Part shown: in pieces, positions 41,116 through 48,395 of the stretch | Layout of the letters: the number at the start of each line of letters is the position of its first letter | How positions within the stretch are numbered: position 1 is the first letter of the stretch | DNA from: Betaproteobacteria bacterium | GTDB lineage: Bacteria > Pseudomonadota > Gammaproteobacteria > Burkholderiales > Usitatibacteraceae | Reading direction: 5' to 3' | NCBI GenBank assembly: GCA_016720855.1 | Contig: JADKJU010000003.1 | Location: 620,001 to 684,000 of the forward strand | Length of the DNA: 64,000 bases | Translations under genes and position numbers: made by a program | The notes under the pieces: model-generated | What the model was told of the DNA's origin: nothing | What the model saw: only the letters and a program-made list of their open reading frames with translations | The model's database searches: none

Positions 41116-41742
41116 CGGTTTCGTCCTTCCTGAAGTGCACGTAGGCGAGGCTCGCGATCGCAAGGGTCGTGTTGATCACGTTCAGGGCCACCCATGGGGA
41201 TCGGCCTTGAGTTTCCATGCAGGCACCGAAGATCCATCCCATGTCCGTTTCGACGACGAAAGCCACGATGATCGCAGGCCGCCCCCAACTTGCGCGCCCC
41301 ACATAGCCGATGGCGCCCACCGCGAGGACGATCGCCAATGCCAGAAGCGCAGCCCGGGAGCCTCGCCGCGGGGACCGTATTCCCGCCCGATGACCTCCGA
41401 GACAAGGTGAACGGCCTGCATGACGTAAACGGGGTCGTGCAGCGGCGTTTCGCCCGGATATTCGAGCCGCATCCGGTAGCGCGTATAGCTGTCGAGGTTC
41501 AGGTCGCCCGGCAAGGGCTCCTCGCCATACGCTTTCGCGCGCCGTCCTTCGATCTCGCGGAAGATGTCGGCGTCCGCGTAGCCGTTGGAACGGTACTCGA
41601 ACCAGCCGTGAACGATGGCCGCGATGGTCGCCTCCGGGCGGGCACCCAGTTCGGCGGCGCTCATGCACGCGACCTCGGGCTCGGGAACGCGGTCCCGGGT
41701 ACGCAGGCCGACGAGCTGGCGGACAAGGGACGAGGATTCCAT
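41099..41742 (-). pseudogene. Membrane protein gene with a probable frameshift
   Basis: Two consecutive good coding stretches lie in different frames. The first (41742 to about 41376) encodes a soluble part with MSAAELGARPEATIAAIVHG, WFEYRSNGYADADIFREIEG and YVMQAVHLVSEVIGREYG. The second (about 41370 to 41099) encodes two membrane helices (ALLALAIVLAVGAIGYVGRA and ALNVINTTLAIASLAYVHF). They join smoothly if one base is added or lost near 41358-41376, a GC-rich run. Either a disrupted gene of about 214 codons or a sequencing error. Confidence 0.6.
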
Positions 41743-41779
41743 TCCGGTCACTGTACCCGTCTTCGCCGGCCCTCATGCG

Positions 41780-41805
41780 CCGGCGCCGCCCGAAGGCGGC
41801 GCCGG
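41780..41805. other. Strong GC hairpin downstream of the exported protein gene
   Basis: 11-bp perfect stem, CCGGCGCCGCC and its complement, with a CGAA loop. It lies 25 bp after the stop of the gene at 41831 (minus) and before the frameshifted gene. There is no T-run, so it may stabilise an mRNA end rather than terminate. Confidence 0.5.
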
Positions 41806-41830
41806 AATGCTCACGCGAGAGGCGCGTGCA

Positions 41831-42280
41831 CTATTTCATCGTGACCTTCACGCCGCTGGCCGAGCCCACGTTGAGCTGCAGGCCCTGGGTGCGCGCCGTC
41901 AGCTTCATGACCACGCCGTTCTCGTTCTTGAGGTGCAGCGCGCCGACGCCGCCGCCCAAGGTCGCGCTTGCGTCGAGCTTGGTGTAGGTGCCCGGAAACT
42001 TGGCCAGGTCCTTCAAGTCGTAAACCTCGCCAGCGGCGCTCATCTTGGACACGCCGATGTTCGCGCCGGCAGTCAGGCCGTCGATCTTGAACGCGTGCAC
42101 CTTGCCCTTGTAGGTCAGCTTGCCCCCCCCTATCGAGCCGCCGACGATGACGGCGAACTGGGTTTCATCGATGGCGACAGTGCCGTCGGGCTTCTTGGTG
42201 TCTGCTGCAAACGCGAGACTCCCGGCCAGCAGCGTAACCGCCACGGCGAGGATACCGACTGCTTTCCGATGGTCTTTCAT
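41831..42280 (-). CDS. Exported hypothetical protein (149 aa)
   Basis: Signal peptide (ILAVAVTLLAGSLAFAAD) followed by a compact Gly-rich beta domain: AVIVGGSIGGGKLTYKGK, AFKIDGLTAGANIGVSKMSA, ASATLGGGVGALHLKNENG and KLTARTQGLQLNVGSASGV. Similar Gly-rich exported proteins occur in many proteobacteria and are thought to sit in the cell envelope; I do not recognise a named family with confidence. An AGGAGAGCG lies upstream of the ATG. Confidence 0.75.
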   Translation of the reverse strand: MKDHRKAVGILAVAVTLLAGSLAFAADTKKPDGTVAIDETQFAVIVGGSIGGGKLTYKGKVHAFKIDGLTAGANIGVSKMSAAGEVYDLKDLAKFPGTYTKLDASATLGGGVGALHLKNENGVVMKLTARTQGLQLNVGSASGVKVTMK

Positions 42281-42363
42281 GATTTGCGCTCTCCTTGACA
42301 GATTCAATGATGGAAATGGGGTTCGGGTACAGGGCAATTTTATCCCAATCGGACTCAGCGGGT

Positions 42364-42891
42364 TCATGGGGCCCTTCTGGCCGCCGCGGACGCCCTGAGG
42401 AAGAACTCGTGGATGCCGCTCTCGCCCATCCTGCGGGCGTCGGCCAGTTCTCCGCCGCGAGTTGCATAGACGACTTCGTTCTGCGCCGAGAGCACGACGA
42501 CGGCTGGAATGCCCTTTTTCAGCGGGATACCGTAGGCCTCGGCAATGTCGACGTTCCTGTCGAACCGGCCCACATCGACCTTGACGACCTTGAAGTCCCG
42601 CGCAATTCCGGGCGCGCTGGACCCGCTCTTCATGGCGATGTCGAGCGCCTTGCAGTCGCCGCACCAGTTTGCGCCGAACACCACGAGCACCGGCACCTTC
42701 GCCGACGTCGCCTGGAGTAGGGCCTGGCGGATCTCCTCTTTCGCATTGGCGCCTTCGTGGTAGGGCTGCCCCGCGGCGGCCGTGCGCTTGCCGTCCTGCT
42801 TCGCGGCCATGATGCCGCTCTCCAGGTCGCCCGCGAAGCAGCAAACGGCAAACAGCGCCCATGACGCACCGATGACGGATCCGAGTCTCAT
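42364..42891 (-). CDS. Thioredoxin-family protein with CGDC active site
   Basis: 175 residues from the ATG at 42891. An N-terminal hydrophobic segment (VIGASWALFAVCCFAGDLES) should export or anchor it; the thioredoxin core then reads VLVVFGANWCGDCKALD, VVKVDVGRFDRN and GIPAVVVLS. CGDC is a rare variant of CxxC. The A/D-rich C-terminus is not typical. It may reduce periplasmic disulfides; partner unknown. Confidence 0.85.
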   Translation of the reverse strand: MRLGSVIGASWALFAVCCFAGDLESGIMAAKQDGKRTAAAGQPYHEGANAKEEIRQALLQATSAKVPVLVVFGANWCGDCKALDIAMKSGSSAPGIARDFKVVKVDVGRFDRNVDIAEAYGIPLKKGIPAVVVLSAQNEVVYATRGGELADARRMGESGIHEFFLRASAAARRAP

Positions 42892-42982
42892 GTTTCGCGT
42901 CTCCACTCTGACCAATGCCACCGGCAGGCCCCGCAGGGATCGGGGTTGCGCATTTCCATCAAGCGCGCCGATGCCGCGAAGC

Positions 42983-43390
42983 CTACTGCATGAGGTGCCG
43001 GATCGACCCGCAGACGGAAAGAAGCTGCGGCCCGTCCATCCGTACGATGATGTTTCGGATGACGGTGCCCAGGACCTGCAGGGCGCCCGCCATGCCCACG
43101 CGCGCGGATTGTTGGACGATGAATCCCGCCTTCGACTGCTTGAGCGGCTTCATGAAGTAGTAGTCCATGCCGGCATTCGTCATCTCCACGACGACATCCG
43201 CGAGATCATCGCGGTGCTGCGCGGGATCCTTCGATTTCTCGAGAGAGGAAAGGACCGCCAGCGCCCTCGCGTGTAGGTCTTCGGAATAGAAGAACCGCAT
43301 GGACGGTTTCGGGCCCGCCGCCGGCTTTCGCGCCGGCCGGGCGGGACGTTTCAATGCCACCTTGGGGGATCGTTTGGGCGGTGCAGTCAT
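42983..43390 (-). CDS. Hypothetical protein (135 aa) with basic N-terminus
   Basis: The first 35 residues are rich in Lys, Arg and Pro (KRSPKVALKRPARPARKPAA). The folded part follows: FYSEDLHARALAVLSSLEK, DLADVVVEMTNAGMDYYFM, QSARVGMAGALQVLGTVIRN. I do not recognise the family. The helical, amphipathic look and basic tail would allow nucleic-acid or membrane contact; that is a guess. Confidence 0.65.
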   Translation of the reverse strand: MTAPPKRSPKVALKRPARPARKPAAGPKPSMRFFYSEDLHARALAVLSSLEKSKDPAQHRDDLADVVVEMTNAGMDYYFMKPLKQSKAGFIVQQSARVGMAGALQVLGTVIRNIIVRMDGPQLLSVCGSIRHLMQ

Positions 43391-43500
43391 TCGAGCATGA
43401 TAAACCGGGATCCCCGCGACAGGCGCGGCCCACGTCCGCCGTGCTGCGGATATCCGAGTCCGCCCGCACGAGAACTCCTGCAAGACGCTCCTCGAAAGCG

Positions 43501-43989
43501 TCAAGGCGCGTAGTGGCTTAGCCTCATCGTGTGCCTGGCGGTGCCGCCGGACAGGGCCGCGAGCCGCTCCCCCAGGCCCAGCAGGTCGCGCAGCGGCGCC
43601 TGGGCGCGGAAGATGAACTGGCGTCCGCGATCGCATGTCACCTTGATGCGGGCGTTGCGGTGGCGCAGCTCCTGCTGGACTGCAAGCGAGTGCTCGCGCT
43701 GCGCCATCACGCGAAGGGCCATCACCGGCTGCTGCAGCGGGTGGCCGGGCAGGCACCGCACCCGCGGCGGGCGGATGTCCACGACGTCGCCGTAGCGCTG
43801 CTGAAGCACCGCGACGGGGCGCGCGAGGTCGTCCTCGCTGGCGGCGAACATCGCGAGCCCACGATGCGTCGGCTCGAATCGCGCGTCCTTGGCCTCATCC
43901 AGTGTGACCAGGGCCTCGCGCGCGAAGTCGAGCTGCGAGGACTTGCCGCGGTGGCGCGCCATCCGCTCGATCGGAAGCTGGAAGTACAT
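43501..43989 (-). CDS. Hypothetical protein resembling an isolated elongation factor G domain V
   Basis: 162 residues. The stretch QRYGDVVDIRPPRVRCLPGH followed by PVMALRVMAQREHSLAVQQE and LRHRNARI matches the order of the EF-G C-terminal domain (EPxMxVEVxxPxExxGxVxxxLxxRRG). No GTPase domain is present. It is followed downstream by unrelated genes and preceded 14 bp upstream by rnk. Role unknown; could be a ribosome-associated protein. Confidence 0.55.
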   Translation of the reverse strand: MYFQLPIERMARHRGKSSQLDFAREALVTLDEAKDARFEPTHRGLAMFAASEDDLARPVAVLQQRYGDVVDIRPPRVRCLPGHPLQQPVMALRVMAQREHSLAVQQELRHRNARIKVTCDRGRQFIFRAQAPLRDLLGLGERLAALSGGTARHTMRLSHYAP

Positions 43990-44003
43990 GGCTGCGCCCT
44001 CCT

Positions 44004-44426
44004 TCAAAGGTTGAAATCACCCGAGGCCTCGGGCTGGTAGTGGATCTCCAGCACGCGGATGACCCGCTGGCTGTCGTCGGGCAGTTCGACCTCGGCAACG
44101 TCACCGACTTTGCGCCCCAGGAGCGCCCGACCGACCGGCGAGAGGACGGAAATGCGATGCGCGGCAATCGACATCTCTGCGGGATAGACCAGCGACATGC
44201 GGGAGACAAGGCCGGTCTGCTCGTCCCGGAACGAGACGGTCGAGTTCATCGTGACCACGTCGGCCGAGACTCTCGGGCCCGGGACGATCTCGGCGTCCTC
44301 CTGGACCTTCTCGACGAGGTCGCGCAGGCTCTGCAGGCCGCGTCCGCCGTCCGGCAGCCGTTGGCCCAGTTCGCGGATGCGTGCGGCATCCAGATCGGTG
44401 ACGACGAGGGGCGTGTATTGCATCAT
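44004..44426 (-). CDS. rnk: Nucleoside diphosphate kinase regulator Rnk (GreA/GreB C-terminal fold)
   Basis: 140 residues: a short helical N-terminus and a GreA/GreB-type FKBP-like domain with VTMNSTVSFRDEQTGL, SLVYPAEMSIAAHRISVLSP and VGRALLGRKVGDVAEVELPD. Rnk binds RNA polymerase near the secondary channel but lacks the coiled-coil cleavage finger. Two adjacent ATGs (44426 and 44423); the first is used. Confidence 0.9.
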   Translation of the reverse strand: MMQYTPLVVTDLDAARIRELGQRLPDGGRGLQSLRDLVEKVQEDAEIVPGPRVSADVVTMNSTVSFRDEQTGLVSRMSLVYPAEMSIAAHRISVLSPVGRALLGRKVGDVAEVELPDDSQRVIRVLEIHYQPEASGDFNL

Positions 44427-44978
44427 GATTTTCTCCTGGGCGGGCGCCCGCGCAGTGCGCAAGGCCCGCATACCGATGCCGTAAATGGGGAGCCGGCGCG
44501 ACTTGCGCGCAACGCTCGGAATCGATTCTGAAGGGAGGCCCGGAAGCTGCCGGAAGGGGAACCCGCTGGTTTCGCGGGGCCTTCGGGCGCGGCTACCGGG
44601 CCGCGGAGACGAAGACCGTCGCGCGGCCCTGGCGGATGCCGGGCTGCGTTGCCATGGTGCGGTGGGCAAGACGAGTCTTCATGCCCGCATTTTACCTTCA
44701 TTCGTCCACCGGGGTCAATGCGACGCGAGCGCCGCCGGTCGTGCTGCAGTGCTGAACGCCGCTCGCAAACCCCGTGTGAGCCCGTCCGGGAAATGGGCTC
44801 GCGAAAGCCGTTCGCCGGGACGGCTCCAGGCCGTTGCCCCTGATCGACTTGCCCGCCCGGCGCAAATCACGTCAAATAAATGCACGCGTTGCCGACCCGG
44901 CCCGCAGGAAGCACGGGGAGCGAGCCGGCGTGGATCGCGATTCGACGAAATTGCCGCCTTCAACGGGAGACCTCCTGC
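44427..44978. other. Gene-free stretch between rnk and the GGDEF gene
   Basis: About 550 bp with only short or low-quality frames on either strand. One 29-codon minus frame from 44683 (MKTRLAHRTMATQPGIRQGR...) has no clear support. The stretch should hold the divergent promoters of rnk and the diguanylate cyclase. I see no hairpin or repeat worth listing. Confidence 0.5.
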
Positions 44979-46124
44979 GTGGAAACCGGCATTGACCCCA
45001 TATCCGTGTGCTCGTCCTTCGGGTTCGACGACGCGCGAATCCATGAAACCATCGTGGCGCTGGGCATCCGTGCCGAGCATGCCGAGCTCGCGGAGCGGAT
45101 TCGCAGGGAGATCATCGGGGACGCGGCCGAGCGGATCGTGGATGCCTGCCTCGCAGCATTGGCGAGCCTTCCGGAGGCTGCCCGTGTCGAGGCCGATCCG
45201 AGTGCCCCGGCCTGCAGGCAAGCCCTGAGCGACCAGTTGCGACGCTTCGGCTCCAGATTCGACACGCCCGAGTATTTCGCGGAGTACCTTGCCCTGTCGA
45301 CGACGCGCAGCCATGCCGGCTTTTCGCTGCGCATGCTGCTGTTGCAGCAACACGTTACGCAACAGGTGCTGCTCGAACGTCTGCACGATCGCGTCCCGCA
45401 CGATTCCGATGCGGCCCGGGCGCTTGCGTCCTGCATTCTCAAGTTAACCGCATTGAACCTTCTCCTGATAATGGAGGGGTTCCATCGGCATCAGGCCCAC
45501 GAATTGCAGGAGGCGCTGGACAGATCGCGCGCTGAAGCCGCCAGGCTTCATCAGAGCGTCGCGACGGACGCACTCACGGGGGCGATCACTTTCAGCCATG
45601 CGATGAAAGAGCTCGACAGCCAGATCAGGAAGGCAGCCGGGTCGGGAAGGCCCCTGTGCGTCATGATGGCGGACCTGGATTTCTTCAAGAAGGTCAACGA
45701 CACCTATGGACACCTGGTGGGTGACATCGTGCTCAAGCACACCGCGGAGCGCATCAAGTCCGCCGTGCGGGACTTCGACGTCGTGGGGCGCTTCGGCGGG
45801 GAGGAGTTCGTCGTTTTCCTCGCGAATACCGACCTGGCGTTGGGCAAGGTCATTGCCGAGAGAATCCGCCATGGCATCGCGCAGACTCCATTCCGCGCGA
45901 AGAGGTTCACCATCGACGTGACCATCAGCATCGGGGTGGCCCTGCTGAAGCCGGGCGAAACCCGTGAAGCCCTCCTGGAACGCGCGGACGCAGCCATGTA
46001 TCAAGCGAAAGGGGCCGGGCGCAACAAGGTGGTGGTCGCCGAGGATATCGAAGGGTCGGCAAGTGCCCAGGGGCGTCACGCCGACAGACTGGACGGCACA
46101 GCGCGAGGTGATGGCGGGGCTTGA
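44979..46124 (+). CDS. Diguanylate cyclase with globin-like sensor domain
   Basis: 381 residues from a GTG preceded by GGGAG; the frame is open back to an ATG at 44880. The N-terminal 170 residues are helical and look like a globin-coupled sensor (RFGSRFDTPEYFAEYLALST followed by HAGFSLRMLLLQQ, with a candidate proximal His). A short coiled segment (AHELQEALDRSRAEAARLHQ) leads to a GGDEF domain with ADLDFFKKVNDTYGH, the active-site FGGEEF and TISIGVALL. It makes cyclic di-GMP; gas sensing is inferred. Confidence 0.85.
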   Translation: METGIDPISVCSSFGFDDARIHETIVALGIRAEHAELAERIRREIIGDAAERIVDACLAALASLPEAARVEADPSAPACRQALSDQLRRFGSRFDTPEYFAEYLALSTTRSHAGFSLRMLLLQQHVTQQVLLERLHDRVPHDSDAARALASCILKLTALNLLLIMEGFHRHQAHELQEALDRSRAEAARLHQSVATDALTGAITFSHAMKELDSQIRKAAGSGRPLCVMMADLDFFKKVNDTYGHLVGDIVLKHTAERIKSAVRDFDVVGRFGGEEFVVFLANTDLALGKVIAERIRHGIAQTPFRAKRFTIDVTISIGVALLKPGETREALLERADAAMYQAKGAGRNKVVVAEDIEGSASAQGRHADRLDGTARGDGGA

Positions 46125-46346
46125 TGCATGATCGGGATGGTTGAAGCCCGCGAGCCCTCGATCACCCCGTCCATTCAGCTGGTGCTTCCTGGCGATATCC
46201 TCGATCCGGCGCTTCGTGATTGGACCAGGGCGCGCAGCGACATGGGGCCGCGCTGGCCTGCTCCTCGCATCCCGGGACCGCGCCGACGGCCCGGCCTGCG
46301 TGAATGACCCGCGGCCGCGGGCGAAATCACTCGCCGGCGTCGTTGC

Positions 46347-48056
46347 TCATTCCGGCAGCGTGTAACGTGCGATGATGAGCTCGCGGATCATTTGCCGTGT
46401 CTGCCAGGGCGCGAGATCGTCGCGACGCTCGATGCGTTCTGCTTCATCCGCAAGATAGTCGTCCTTGATCGCGTGACGGAACCAGCGCGAGTAGTCGCCG
46501 CGATCAAGGTGGTACATCCAGGTCGCCTCGTCGATGCCCTGTCCAATCTGGCAGAACATGTCGAGGTTCTGCGCCTTGAGATTGTGCCGGTCATCGGGGC
46601 CGCGAAAATAGAAGCTGTGCCACCGCAAATTGCCCTCCGCGTACTTGCGGTGATGACGAATGCGCTCGGCGCATCCAAGCTTCGCCTGCATGGCGAAAGG
46701 CGGCTGCGCGTTGCGCAGGAACCAGGCCACGGCCTGATTCTGCTGGTGCGACAGGTCTGCGGGCCACTGGAGGGCCTGGTCCGCCGCCTCGGCGAATTTC
46801 GCCAACGTCTGCTCGGGCGCATCTCCGATGGCCACCACGACATCGATCGACGCAAGGATGACCGGGCTCACGTGGCCCGGATGCACCGTGACCAGGATGG
46901 TCTCCCCCAGCCGCTGCGGCAGCGTCGACGCCGCGTGACCCCAGGCATTGGGCAGCATATGGTGCGCTTCGTCCAGCACCAGCCAATGCGGTCGCCCCGT
47001 CCGGGCGCGCATCGCCTGCAAGTGCGGGATGAGCTGCGCGAAGAACGCCGGACGATCAGTCAACGGGATGCCGAGCAGGTTTATGCTCACGTTGATTTCG
47101 GGATCCTCGATGATCGACAGCACTTCGCTCACGTCCGGGGCGCGCCACTGGTTGCCGAGCGCCACAACGCCGCGCAGCGTCCCGTAATCGCCTTCCGGAT
47201 CGACGATGCAGACCTGGTAATTCTTCTCGATCAGCCGCTCGATGATGCCCGCGGCGAACGTGGATTTGCCGCTTCCCGAAGGCCCTGCGACCAGCATGCT
47301 GGAACCGTACGGGGATAGATCCACCGACGTGCCGTCCGGACGGTCGCCCAGGTGGATCAGATGCTGCGCGAGCCTGCCCTGCATGCGATGCAGGTCATCG
47401 GCGTTCAACTCGTCGATCAGCTCGCGTACTCCGGCGCCATTCTCCGCCTTCGTGACGAATGCCGTGGCCGCCTTGATCGCAGGCACCGCGTTGGCTACCG
47501 CAACGGCGCATTCGCAGGTAGCCAGGAAGGAATGATCGTTCTCGGCATCGCCGACGCCAACCACCTCGTGACGCGAGAGACTCATCTTGCGCAGTGCGCA
47601 CGACAGGCCGGTCGCCTTGTTGATACCGGCCGGAAGAACCATGATGGAGCCGCGATTGGCGATTACCTGGGCCTCGAGGCCAAGCTCCCAGACGACGTCC
47701 TGTACGGCCTTGCGGTGAGCCGCCTGTGTCGCGACGACGACCTGGCCGATCTCCAGCGAATCGACTCCGCGTGCCCGCAGGCCCCGCACGAACTGCCTGG
47801 ACGGGGGATTGGCGCGGCGTATTTCTTCGCGCGTTGCCGGGTCGTAGACGATTGCGCCGTTCTCGGCGACGATCAGATCGAACAGCCGCGCGCAGGAGCA
47901 GACGGCGAGCAGATCATCGAGCCGCCTTCCGGTGACCAGGATCGCGCGCCGCCCTGAAGCCCGCAAGCGCTCGAGCGCGAGCACGGTGGCCGCCGATACC
48001 TTGTCATCGGTGGCGAGCGTGCCATCGTAGTCCGTCACCAGCGCGAGGTAACGCAT
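46347..48056 (-). CDS. HAD-family phosphatase fused to a HerA/VirB4-type ATPase
   Basis: 569 residues. N-terminal HAD (Cof/sucrose-phosphatase type) domain: DYDGTLATDD (9-18), LVTGRR (40-45) and GVGDAENDHSF (167-177). C-terminal P-loop ATPase: GPSGSGKST (258-266), VDPEGDY (285-291), Walker B LVLDEAHH (359-366). Both active sites look intact. The DPEGDY element and the order of motifs are those of HerA/DUF87 ATPases rather than kinases. Function not known; it lies next to a shortened universal stress protein and an acyl-CoA synthetase/GNAT gene. Confidence 0.85.
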   Translation of the reverse strand: MRYLALVTDYDGTLATDDKVSAATVLALERLRASGRRAILVTGRRLDDLLAVCSCARLFDLIVAENGAIVYDPATREEIRRANPPSRQFVRGLRARGVDSLEIGQVVVATQAAHRKAVQDVVWELGLEAQVIANRGSIMVLPAGINKATGLSCALRKMSLSRHEVVGVGDAENDHSFLATCECAVAVANAVPAIKAATAFVTKAENGAGVRELIDELNADDLHRMQGRLAQHLIHLGDRPDGTSVDLSPYGSSMLVAGPSGSGKSTFAAGIIERLIEKNYQVCIVDPEGDYGTLRGVVALGNQWRAPDVSEVLSIIEDPEINVSINLLGIPLTDRPAFFAQLIPHLQAMRARTGRPHWLVLDEAHHMLPNAWGHAASTLPQRLGETILVTVHPGHVSPVILASIDVVVAIGDAPEQTLAKFAEAADQALQWPADLSHQQNQAVAWFLRNAQPPFAMQAKLGCAERIRHHRKYAEGNLRWHSFYFRGPDDRHNLKAQNLDMFCQIGQGIDEATWMYHLDRGDYSRWFRHAIKDDYLADEAERIERRDDLAPWQTRQMIRELIIARYTLPE

Positions 48057-48079
48057 GGGATCAGGGCACGGGCAGGCGA

Positions 48080-48310
48080 TCAGCGGCCCATGCGACTGTC
48101 GCGCACGACCCGAACCGGGCAGGGGGTCGAACGTGCCACTTCGAGCGCCACGCTGCGCTGACGCGATTCGGCCACGCCGATCGTCCGGTCCGGGGGCGGC
48201 AGGCTATGAACCAGATCGACCCCCACGTCCTGTTGCGTCACGTGTTGCGCGACGAATCGGGCTGCCGCAAGCGCGTAGCGGAAACCGTCTATTGCCATCA
48301 GGATTTTCAT
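48080..48310 (-). pseudogene. Shortened universal stress protein (internal deletion)
   Basis: 76 residues. The start (MKILMAIDGFRYALAAARFV, then VGVDLVHSLPP) matches the first strand-helix-strand of UspA proteins and the end (RQRSVALEVARSTPCPVRVVRDS) matches the last helix and strand, but the middle 60-70 residues, including the G-x2-G-x9-G ATP loop, are missing. The frame is maintained. Either a decayed gene or an unusual minimal Usp. It lies just downstream of the Pat-like gene. Confidence 0.65.
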
Positions 48311-48395
48311 GGCTTCATGCTCCGTTGGCTTGCTGCAAGGCGCTGCGGTGGCAACGCGGGACACTTTCGGCGCGCCTTCAAAAGAGAAGGGCGGG

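Noticed and set aside
44423..44701. 92-codon minus-strand frame upstream of rnk
   Set aside because: Composition is biased to Arg, Pro and Ser, there is no family likeness and it overlaps the rnk start region.
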